Positions 1-5,567 of a stretch of 10,306 nucleotides of DNA are shown one piece after another. Position 1 is the stretch's first letter. Each line of letters begins with the position of its first letter. The position numbers were made by a program, and so were the translations under genes. Location: contig DAOWNY010000045.1 of the NCBI GenBank assembly GCA_030642325.1, positions 1 to 10,306 of the forward strand, given 5' to 3'. Origin of the DNA: Deltaproteobacteria bacterium (GTDB lineage: Bacteria > Desulfobacterota > DAOWNY01). The notes under the pieces were generated by a model that was not told the DNA's origin, ran no database searches, and saw only the letters and a list, made by a program, of their open reading frames with translations.

Positions 1-93
1 CGAGCTGTATAATCGCTGGGAGTGAGAAACGGACGACAAAGCAATTCTTTTGTTTGCGTAAAAATTGCTTCGGTATTCTCTCTCGAAATGACA
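1..93. repeat. Dispersed-type intergenic repeat with imperfect hairpin
   Basis: Read on the minus strand the segment begins GTCATTTCGAGAGAGAA and contains CGAAGCAATTTTT, later AAGAATTGCTTTGTCG. Perfect arms AAGCAATT (39-46) and AATTGCTT (63-70) surround a 16-nt loop, and an outer arm GAGTGAGAA (20-28) pairs with TTCTCTCTC (76-84) at 8 of 9 positions. The wording closely resembles the GTCATTGCGAG...GAAGCAATC hairpin repeats scattered between genes in many bacterial genomes, recalled from general knowledge. It lies downstream of the small membrane protein gene at 148-354. No coding potential is apparent. It may continue left of the window. Confidence 0.5.
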
Positions 94-147
94 ATAGTAA
101 GGACTTTTTTGTTCACACACTAAACAGCAAAAAACGTATCGGCAATA

Positions 148-354
148 CTAAGGCTCATTTTTTTCTTGGGAAATTTCCGGATAGTACCTTCTGGAAATAA
201 TATACAGGGGAAGAAAAACTATTAATACAAGGCAGGTTCCCAGTCCCCAGAAAAAACTGTTCATCCCCCGTTTTTTTGCATCCATAGCTACAATAAACCC
301 AAACCCAACCGCTACGACAAAACTAACTAAATAATCTCCCAAATTGATTTCCAT
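148..354 (-). CDS. Small two-helix membrane protein, hypothetical
   Basis: A 68-residue protein of unknown function. Two hydrophobic segments, about residues 8-24 and 33-53, are joined by a short basic turn DAKKRGM (25-31), and the tail after residue 54 is charged and polar (RRYYPEISQEKNEP). The 'D-A-K-K/R-R-G-M ... W ... LPLY' layout is common in small uncharacterised inner-membrane proteins, so I infer an integral membrane location with the basic loop in the cytoplasm. The ATG at 354 is supported by a GGAAG ribosome-binding site 6 nt upstream. The gene follows the antiporter gene on the same strand after a 185-bp gap, too wide to assume co-transcription. The sequence gives no catalytic motif, and I do not assign a function. 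Confidence 0.7.
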   Translation of the reverse strand: MEINLGDYLVSFVVAVGFGFIVAMDAKKRGMNSFFWGLGTCLVLIVFLPLYIISRRYYPEISQEKNEP

Positions 355-539
355 GATATTCTTCCGTTTTTATTGAGAAAATCTGATTAAGATGACAGCA
401 GGGCATAAAGTTCAAAATAATGCCATACATTCAAAATACCGGCTTATGAGGTAAGCACACGATAGGTAATAATTAATACCAGTAAAGCAATTTACTCCAT
501 TGGCATTGGGTAATCAAGTAATTTTTTTTCACGGGGTAT
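355..539. other. Intergenic region with small hairpin, no gene
   Basis: This 185-bp AT-rich gap separates the antiporter gene from the small membrane protein gene. It contains a perfect 6-bp hairpin AGTAAA-GCAA-TTTACT (481-496) 44 nt after the antiporter stop codon. The stem is AT-rich and is not followed by a T-run on the minus strand, so it is at best a weak terminator or RNA-stability element. I could not pick a convincing promoter for the downstream small gene. Confidence 0.35.
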
Positions 540-2330
540 TTATATTGTAATACTCTGGAAAAAGTTATATACTTCTTTTTTGCTGGTCATATTCTTGAGC
601 ATCTCCTGATTGCCTTCTCCCCTCATCACATAAGAAATTTCCGAAAGCAGTTTGAGGTGATCACCGGTTACCCGGCCTGGAGATAAAAACAGGAAAATGA
701 TATTCACCGGTTTTCCATCTATGGATTTGAACGTGATGCCCTCATCCCTCTTTATACCAAGGGCACAAACTAATTGATCTACCAATTCGGTTTTGATGTG
801 GGGGATAGCTATGCCATTACCGATCCCGGTTGACTGAATTTTTTCCCTTTGAATAACTTCTTTTAATATGGGGCCTTTCGTATTTCCATCAATCTCTCCA
901 TTATGCACTAAACATTCCAACATTTCATTTATTACCTCAACTTGATTTATTCCTTCCAGGGGTATCTTGATGTTGGCTTCTTTTAGTAAAGAATTTAATA
1001 ATGTTTGGTCATGTTCCAATGTTTCTTTACCCATGAGAATTTTTTCTTCCCCGATAACCCATGATTTCCACTGTTTAAGTGCACGTTCCGAAACTAAAAT
1101 GCCGCCTACCTCAAAAATTATCATGGCCGGTATTACTGTTTGAAAAATAAATTCCCCGCCGGGCAAAGATATGGAGACAAACGCAACCTGAACAGCGGCT
1201 AAGCCGGCCTGGGGGAGCATAAGCAGAGGGAGGCATTGCGTCATCTTTAAGTCCTGCTTGGTATATTTGCAGCCGATCCTGGTGCCGAAAAATTTTCCAA
1301 TCCCCCTTCCCGCTACATATAGTAAGGCAAAAAATAATATTTCACTATTGTAGGTGTTAAGCTCCAGACTTGCCCCCACCAACGCAAAAAAAGCCAGATT
1401 GAACAGGGGAGTAATGTTGCCGATAAATAAAGATTCGAATACACGACGAGTATGAAAATTTGCCACCAGCATGCCCGCTGTTAAACTGGTTATCAAGAAA
1501 GGCAGTCCGAGAAACCACGCAATTGCTGAACCGGTGCAGATTAATCCGAGAATCAAAAGAAATATTTCCAGTGATGGGGTGGGGCTATCTTCAAAGATGA
1601 ACCTTAAAAATCCCAGACCTGTTTTTTCTCTGCTGGGAGCCGGGACTGTCTCAAATTTTACGTCCTTTACCGCCAGTTTTAATATGACAAAAATTATTAT
1701 CCCGATTACCACGGCCAAACCAAATTCTTTAAACATTGCGCCCAATATGTTGGGCAACAGGAATACCTTTCCGGCTTCACTGTCCATGGCAATTTGCATA
1801 AGGATTGAAAACATTAATATCTGAATAACATTACTGAAAACCACAATATTAGACACCTTGTATCTCAGGTCACCCTCGATTCCCATATTTTTGATGAGTA
1901 TGAAGATGGCAACCGGGGCGGTGGCAACACCAACCGTTCCAATAATGAGGGCATGAAACAATGTGGTGCCGGTGAGGAAAAATAGTACGAAGATTGATAA
2001 GAAGGTAGCAGTAATCTGGATGAAGGAAATAATAAAAGCATCTTTTCCTGCTTTCTTAATTCGTTCAATGTGCATTTCTTCTCCCAGGGCAAAAACAATG
2101 AGAGAAAAAACTGCAAACATAAAAAATTTGAAACCGGTAAATACATGTTGATATTCTAATGGAATAATCCCCAGCCGGATTAATAAGTAGGGGTTAACCG
2201 CCAGGCCGCCGAGGATTTGGCCGGCAATTTCTCCTACTCCCATGCGGGCAAACAATTTACCCATCAATAAGGAGGAAAGAATGATCAGGCCGAAGTATAA
2301 AAGCTGCAAGGGAATTAAAGCGGTTTCCAA
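540..2330 (-). CDS. Cation:proton antiporter-like protein with C-terminal PTS EIIA domain
   Basis: A 596-residue inner-membrane protein. Residues about 8-415 hold some 12 hydrophobic segments of the CPA2 Na+(K+)/H+ exchanger fold, including GVGEIAGQILGG (31-42), the unwound-helix stretch VATAPVA (135-141) and ALVGASLEL (316-324). Residues about 440-596 form a type-2 PTS EIIA (fructose/nitrogen) domain: GIAIPHIK places the phosphorylatable histidine at 511, and H558 lies in GDHLKLLSEIS. EIIA fusions to transporters are thought to let PTS phosphorylation gate ion transport; that role is inferred here. Oddly, the Asp-Asp (or Asn/Gln-Asp) ion-binding pair expected in helix 5 reads FSNVIQI, with S166-N167. 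The start is TTG (2328-2330), supported by GAGGT 4 nt upstream; an in-frame TAA lies seven codons upstream and no ATG intervenes. Membership of the family is secure, but the transported ion and activity are not. Confidence 0.9.
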   Translation of the reverse strand: METALIPLQLLYFGLIILSSLLMGKLFARMGVGEIAGQILGGLAVNPYLLIRLGIIPLEYQHVFTGFKFFMFAVFSLIVFALGEEMHIERIKKAGKDAFIISFIQITATFLSIFVLFFLTGTTLFHALIIGTVGVATAPVAIFILIKNMGIEGDLRYKVSNIVVFSNVIQILMFSILMQIAMDSEAGKVFLLPNILGAMFKEFGLAVVIGIIIFVILKLAVKDVKFETVPAPSREKTGLGFLRFIFEDSPTPSLEIFLLILGLICTGSAIAWFLGLPFLITSLTAGMLVANFHTRRVFESLFIGNITPLFNLAFFALVGASLELNTYNSEILFFALLYVAGRGIGKFFGTRIGCKYTKQDLKMTQCLPLLMLPQAGLAAVQVAFVSISLPGGEFIFQTVIPAMIIFEVGGILVSERALKQWKSWVIGEEKILMGKETLEHDQTLLNSLLKEANIKIPLEGINQVEVINEMLECLVHNGEIDGNTKGPILKEVIQREKIQSTGIGNGIAIPHIKTELVDQLVCALGIKRDEGITFKSIDGKPVNIIFLFLSPGRVTGDHLKLLSEISYVMRGEGNQEMLKNMTSKKEVYNFFQSITI

Positions 2331-2357
2331 GATTACCTCATTGTAAATTTATGATTA

Positions 2358-2366
2358 AGTATACCA
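2358..2366 (-). promoter_or_regulatory. Extended -10 promoter candidate for the antiporter gene
   Basis: On the minus strand this reads TGGTATACT, a TG-N extended -10 followed by TATACT, one mismatch from TATAAT. No good -35 box sits 16-18 bp upstream, which is typical of extended -10 promoters. Transcription would begin near 2351, giving a leader of about 20 nt that contains the GAGGT ribosome-binding site and supports the TTG start. Confidence 0.4.
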
Positions 2367-2393
2367 TGAAAAATTTCTTGCGGTTATCCATAT

Positions 2394-2412
2394 TTTTTGA
2401 TAGTATCAAAAA
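2394..2412. promoter_or_regulatory. Perfect 19-bp palindrome, candidate operator
   Basis: TTTTTGATA-G-TATCAAAAA has 9-bp arms that match perfectly around a single central base. It lies between the divergent antiporter and DUF1330 genes, so it cannot be a terminator for either. Its centre is about 50 bp upstream of the proposed antiporter transcription start and 63 bp before the DUF1330 ATG. A dimeric regulator controlling one or both genes is the simplest reading; the regulator is not in this window. Confidence 0.4.
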
Positions 2413-2465
2413 TCCATAACATATGGTTGAAAAATATTATTTTTATTAACAATTAAGGAGACAAA

Positions 2466-2750
2466 ATGGCAGCTTATCTCATTGCACATGTTAAAATTAA
2501 GGATCTCGATCAGTGGAAGATCTACATAAATTCAGTTGGGGCAACCATGAAAGCTTTCGGGGCAGAGACGGTTTTTCAGGGGAAAAAGGTAGCAGTACTA
2601 AAAGGCGATCATCAGTATAATCTGGTGGGGGTTATAAAGTTTCCCGACCAGGCCGCCATCGATAACTGGCATAGTTCCGAGGCATATCAAGCCTTAATCC
2701 CCACTCGCACCAAAGCGGCGGATCTTGTTTTAATTACTTATGATGCTTGA
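2466..2750 (+). CDS. DUF1330 family protein
   Basis: A 94-residue soluble protein matching the DUF1330 family in length and pattern: MAAYLIAHVKIKDLDQWKIY at the N-terminus, then a G-A-E-T-V-F-Q-G-K strand (31-39), the V-G-V-I-K-F-P-D segment (54-61) and W-H-S-S-E-A-Y (68-74). These proteins adopt a dimeric alpha-beta ferredoxin-like fold related to antibiotic biosynthesis monooxygenases and lack a settled function. No catalytic role can be assigned. The ATG is preceded by AAGGAG with 5 nt spacing, so the start is firm. It is the only clear plus-strand gene in the window, is divergent from the antiporter gene and convergent with the CNB-PilZ gene, so it is probably monocistronic. It may share the palindromic control region at 2394-2412. 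Confidence 0.88.
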   Translation: MAAYLIAHVKIKDLDQWKIYINSVGATMKAFGAETVFQGKKVAVLKGDHQYNLVGVIKFPDQAAIDNWHSSEAYQALIPTRTKAADLVLITYDA

Positions 2751-2921
2751 TGGCCGGCTGGGAGTTTCATTGTAAACACCTTAAAACTCAAAAGAGTTGC
2801 ATCAAGGAACATTTTAGCCGTCTTTTAGCATTTTTTTCACACATTTCTTTCAAGTGTCAGGAAGGTAACCAAAATTAGAGGAAGTTTGCGATATTAATGT
2901 TGAATGTCCCACATGTTTTTA

Positions 2922-3935
2922 TCATGAGCCGGGAAATTGGGCTATCTTTCCCGCTATTTTCTGGTCAAATATTTTATCAAATTTCACATGGATGGAATAT
3001 TCGCTGAAAAGGTGATAAACAATTCCGTTGACCACCCCGGTTTCATCCATTACTTCCGGGAATTCCGGCAGGGGAAGAATAAATTTAACTCGCAGGTTTC
3101 TTCCCAAAAGCAAGCGAGCGGTAGCCCCTTTCGCAATTTTCATATAAAAAGACAGGCCGCCGACAGATATATCCGATAATTCTCCCTTAAAGACTTTTTC
3201 CGTTAATTTGCCCGAAGGATTCAAGAGCTGAATTGCGATTTTTCCGGTTATTTTGAATCTTTTGTAAGAACGGCGATCTTTGCCTTTTTTTTTCAGTAAT
3301 GCATCGATCCTCTCTGATCGGTTACAAAAATTCAATAGTTTTGATTCCAGGTCCGGGAATCCATCCACCCATTTTGGCAAAACTGCTTTATTTAATAACT
3401 TAATTTTTGTATGAGAGAGGGTGATTAACGAGGTGGTGCAAAACGAAACGGAAAAGAAGGTATCTTCCCCTGCTAAATCCCCTCTGCCTAATGTTTTTAT
3501 TAAGGTTTCCCGGTTCCCCTGATGATACACGATTTTCAATTTTCCCTGATCAATGAAACAAAGATTGTCATTTTGATCGAACTGTTTAAAAACAAACTCA
3601 TTGTCATTGCAGGTCACATCTTCCATGGCATAATAAAGGGCGTTAGCTTCTTCGGTGGTGAGGGTTTCGTACAGGTTTGACCAGATGTTCCGGTGGGATT
3701 GATCCAATAACTCACTTTTTGCCTCCTCGATGATTTCACCGGATCGAATGATTTCATCCAAAGCCATTGGATCAACCTCAAGGAGTCGTTCCCTCAAATG
3801 TTCTGCTTTGGCAAAATTATTTTTTTTGGCACATACTAGAATCAATTCAAACAAGAATTTAACTGCGCTGTCTTTATCATCTTGTTTTATGAATTGATCT
3901 ATCAACTTTTCCTTTTTAGATAGATCGTCCACCAT
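2922..3935 (-). CDS. Cyclic-nucleotide-binding-fold and PilZ domain regulator
   Basis: A 337-residue cytoplasmic protein without membrane segments. Residues 1-80 are helical and charged (DSAVKFLFELILVCAKKNN, then FAKAEHLRERLLEVDP), TPR-like in feel. Residues about 95-215 form a CNB/Crp-like beta-roll (FIDQGKLKIVY at 127-137, GDLAGED at 152-158). Residues about 220-330 are a PilZ domain with both c-di-GMP motifs intact: R222-SYK-R226 and D255-I-S257-VG-G260. PilZ domains bind c-di-GMP and usually steer motility, adhesion or exopolysaccharide; that output is not visible here. The CNB phosphate-binding cassette keeps G156-E157 but has CTTSL where cAMP binders have an Arg-Ser/Thr-Ala, so cAMP binding is doubtful. 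No DNA-binding domain is seen. The ATG has GAAGGG 5 nt upstream. The gene stands alone, downstream of a MITE-like element and two hairpins. Confidence 0.85.
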   Translation of the reverse strand: MVDDLSKKEKLIDQFIKQDDKDSAVKFLFELILVCAKKNNFAKAEHLRERLLEVDPMALDEIIRSGEIIEEAKSELLDQSHRNIWSNLYETLTTEEANALYYAMEDVTCNDNEFVFKQFDQNDNLCFIDQGKLKIVYHQGNRETLIKTLGRGDLAGEDTFFSVSFCTTSLITLSHTKIKLLNKAVLPKWVDGFPDLESKLLNFCNRSERIDALLKKKGKDRRSYKRFKITGKIAIQLLNPSGKLTEKVFKGELSDISVGGLSFYMKIAKGATARLLLGRNLRVKFILPLPEFPEVMDETGVVNGIVYHLFSEYSIHVKFDKIFDQKIAGKIAQFPGS

Positions 3936-3964
3936 TCGTCCCTTCTTTATGGGCCATGAAACGG

Positions 3965-4019
3965 CCGTATCAATATAAAAAATACGGATAATTTACCGGA
4001 AATCGAGTGGGTAAATTAT
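3965..4019. repeat. Two abutting perfect inverted repeats upstream of the CNB-PilZ gene
   Basis: CCGTAT (3965-3970) pairs with ATACGG (3982-3987) across an 11-nt loop, and immediately next to it ATAATTTACC (3988-3997) pairs with GGTAAATTAT (4010-4019) across a 12-nt loop. The two structures share a boundary with no gap. They lie 30-84 bp upstream of the CNB-PilZ ATG on its promoter/leader side. They could be tandem operators or a structured 5' leader. Neither is followed by a T-run on the minus strand. Confidence 0.4.
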
Positions 4020-4021
4020 TT

Positions 4022-4128
4022 GAAAAAAGGGCATTGTTAATTTTGGATAGTTCTATATAGCTCAACATCTTGAAATAATACAATAAAAATTATTAAAACC
4101 TATTTTTATTTAACAATGCCGAAAAAAG
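4022..4128. mobile_element. MITE-like element with terminal inverted repeats and target duplication
   Basis: The element spans 4030-4120 (91 bp). Its ends are perfect 11-bp inverted repeats, GGCATTGTTAA (4030-4040) and TTAACAATGCC (4110-4120); comparing the first 21 bases of each end inward gives 16 matches. It is flanked immediately on both sides by the direct repeat GAAAAAAG (4022-4029 and 4121-4128), the signature of an 8-bp target duplication; the next base is also G on both sides, so 9 bp is possible. The interior is AT-rich and non-coding. The right end read inward, GGCATTGTTAAATAAAAA, resembles IS5-family IS903-type ends (recalled as GGCTTTGTTGAATAAA), which duplicate 9 bp. It lies in the upstream region of the CNB-PilZ gene. 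Confidence 0.65.
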
Positions 4129-4163
4129 GTATCCGTTCACAGTTTTTATGGTTTGCAGATAAC
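4129..4163 (+). repeat. Intergenic repeat, copy A
   Basis: The copy begins GTATCCGTTCACAGTT and ends GGTTTGCAGATAAC. It shares the first 16 bases exactly with 5345-5360 and GGTTTGCAG exactly further on, in the same orientation. It sits between the MITE-like element and the 3' end of the DUF1786 gene. It belongs to the GTTCACGG-rich class of degenerate intergenic repeats. Confidence 0.55.
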
Positions 4164-4169
4164 AAAAAA

Positions 4170-5240
4170 TTATGGTGCAGTCAACTCCCAGCCATTTTTG
4201 CGTCTTAAGGCTTCCAGCAGACCAACTGTTCCTGTCATCATATTGTCGCCCCATGGGGCTCCAAAATGAATATTAAAAGAAGAATCGATTAGCAAATTTC
4301 GTTTTGGTCCCGTGGCTATGAAGGCCTGAATCGAAGAGAGTCCAGGTGCCTTTCTAAGGTAAGCGCCGTGCCCCCCTTCTTCTATAATCTGCCGGTGGGA
4401 TATGTTTCCTTCGGCCAGACGGGTCATCAGCTCTTCAATTTTTGTCAGGGTGATATCGCGGGTATGGTATTCAAAAAAACCGGCAATTTCCTTTTGATCT
4501 ATTATTGCCGCCAAGGTATGAGAAGTTGCAATGTCCAATACCATGAAGGTATCAAGTCCCCGGGTGGATTCATCTTGGGTGGCCCCCAAAATTGCCGCCA
4601 TACCACTGTCCATGATGAATGTCTCCTTGGCGGGAAAGAACCGGGATTGCTTGAGCGCGGCCTGCATGCGAGTGAGGTATGGGGGAAGGTCGGCCAAGCT
4701 GTAGAGAAAGTGTTCGGGTACAGGATTTTCTTCAATTCTCTCTTTAATAAACTGGTGCCGGAAGTCAAGATTTGAAATTCCCGGGGGAGGAAACCCGTGA
4801 TCCTGAAGAGCCAAAACGAGGAAATCGAAATTCCAGGGGAGATGCATCCCTTCCATAAGAACTCTTATCCCGGCGTGACCCAGATCCCCCAATTCAACCT
4901 TAAAAATATTTTCCGGCAAGGAAGGGGGTTTGGAGTCGTCATGGAGAAGGATGAATCCCAGTTTTTTTACTTTCAAGACATCGTTATGTATAGTGGCGGC
5001 GGCCCGAGGCGTTATGTATACACTTTTTTTCTGTGCGTGTTCCTTGAGGGCCTTTGATACCGGCCCCCCTCCCATGGTTTCTCCCGAGACAAAAAGGTCG
5101 GTCGCAACTCCTTTAATTATCTCTCCAAAGATCCGGGTGGGGGATTTCATGACCAGTTTGAAGTGTTCCAGGGTGTCTGTATCAAAAAAGAGGATGTCCT
5201 GGGTACCCGCTCCAATATCCAGGGCAAGAATTTTACTCAT
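4170..5240 (-). CDS. DUF1786 family protein (ASKHA-fold-like)
   Basis: A 356-residue soluble protein that I recognise as DUF1786, sometimes annotated as putative pyruvate formate-lyase activating enzyme; that label has little support and no radical-SAM CxxxCxxC motif is present. Its layout looks like an actin/Hsp70/sugar-kinase ATPase: LALDIGAGTQD (5-15) as phosphate-1 loop, MVLDIATSHTLAAI (233-246) as phosphate-2 loop, and AFIATGPKR (306-314) as an adenosine-like motif. A conserved-looking tail GAPWGDNMMTGTVGLLEA spans 327-344. ATP binding is inferred from these motifs; the substrate is unknown. The ATG at 5240 has GGGGA 8 nt upstream. The gene is monocistronic in appearance, with a perfect 20-bp palindrome just upstream and copies of a 33-35 bp repeat on both sides. 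The nearest genes suggest no pathway. Confidence 0.8.
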   Translation of the reverse strand: MSKILALDIGAGTQDILFFDTDTLEHFKLVMKSPTRIFGEIIKGVATDLFVSGETMGGGPVSKALKEHAQKKSVYITPRAAATIHNDVLKVKKLGFILLHDDSKPPSLPENIFKVELGDLGHAGIRVLMEGMHLPWNFDFLVLALQDHGFPPPGISNLDFRHQFIKERIEENPVPEHFLYSLADLPPYLTRMQAALKQSRFFPAKETFIMDSGMAAILGATQDESTRGLDTFMVLDIATSHTLAAIIDQKEIAGFFEYHTRDITLTKIEELMTRLAEGNISHRQIIEEGGHGAYLRKAPGLSSIQAFIATGPKRNLLIDSSFNIHFGAPWGDNMMTGTVGLLEALRRKNGWELTAP

Positions 5241-5257
5241 ATATTATCCCCAAATAA

Positions 5258-5277
5258 AAATAATACGGGTATTATTT
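5258..5277. promoter_or_regulatory. Perfect 20-bp palindrome upstream of DUF1786 gene, candidate operator
   Basis: AAATAATACGGGTATTATTT has 9-bp arms that match perfectly around a two-base centre. It lies 18-37 bp upstream of the DUF1786 ATG, in the position of a promoter or early leader. Its minus-strand sequence contains TATTAT, which could be a -10 box covered by a repressor dimer. No T-run follows it toward the gene, so a terminator is unlikely. Confidence 0.4.
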
Positions 5278-5344
5278 CAGTGTTATGAAACAGCTCTGCT
5301 TAAAAAAGCTGACCTTTGTACCAATATGACTCTTTTAATTTATC

Positions 5345-5377
5345 GTATCCGTTCACAGTTCACGGTTTGCAGTTAAC
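5345..5377 (+). repeat. Intergenic repeat, copy B
   Basis: The copy begins GTATCCGTTCACAGTT, as in copy A at 4129, and ends GGTTTGCAGTTAAC. It is a direct repeat of copy A, 1,216 bp away, so the pair brackets the DUF1786 gene. Its core GTTCACAGTTCACGGTTT (5351-5368) also matches the reverse complement of 5533-5550 at 17 of 18 positions. Confidence 0.55.
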
Positions 5378-5532
5378 CATTGGTAAAAACTTAGGATTTA
5401 AGATGTAATTATTAGTTCTTCTCTTGAAAGTTTAAAGTCTTGAACGATTTAAAAAACTATGAGTACCAATATTCCGGAATTGGAATTGATATCAAGCATG
5501 TTTATATCGTTATAAAATTCATTTCATTGAAA

Positions 5533-5550
5533 AAACCGTGAACCGTGAAC
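5533..5550 (-). repeat. Intergenic repeat, inverted copy C
   Basis: On the minus strand this reads GTTCACGGTTCACGGTTT, differing at one base from 5351-5368. The two copies face each other and enclose a 164-bp AT-rich segment. A further related stretch, GAACCGTAAACAGTTAC, runs from 5555 to 5571 and includes the stop codon of the aminotransferase gene. Confidence 0.5.
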
Positions 5551-5567
5551 TTAAGAACCGTAAACAG

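Larger units (their letters stand above)
5241..5567. other. 327-bp intergenic region rich in repeats and palindromes, no gene
   Basis: The gap lies between the 3' end of the aminotransferase gene and the start of the DUF1786 gene, both on the minus strand. It holds the palindrome at 5258-5277, repeat copy B (5345-5377), an inverted copy of the same repeat family (5533-5550) and the short palindrome ATTCCGGAAT (5471-5480). No plausible reading frame with a ribosome-binding site was seen. I found no strong terminator for the leu-asd-coaD-aspC operon; the only T-run on that strand follows the imperfect dyad at 5466-5483 by about a dozen bases. Confidence 0.5.

Noticed and set aside
511..523. TAATCAAGTAATT, also present at 10048-10060
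   Set aside because: A 13-base AT-rich match between two places in 10 kb is expected about once by chance, and the surroundings do not align.
1471..1824. Plus-strand open frame of 117 codons inside the antiporter gene
   Set aside because: It is antisense to a strongly family-like protein, has no ribosome-binding site or recognisable motif, and is explained as a shadow of the real frame.
2751..2921. Terminator between the convergent DUF1330 and CNB-PilZ genes
   Set aside because: Only a 5-bp AACTC/GAGTT hairpin without an adjacent T-run was found; nothing else distinctive lies in this 171-bp gap.
4030..4120. The inverted repeat upstream of the CNB-PilZ gene as a terminator
   Set aside because: Its arms are separated by 69 bp, there is no T-run after a stem, and the flanking direct repeats point to transposition.
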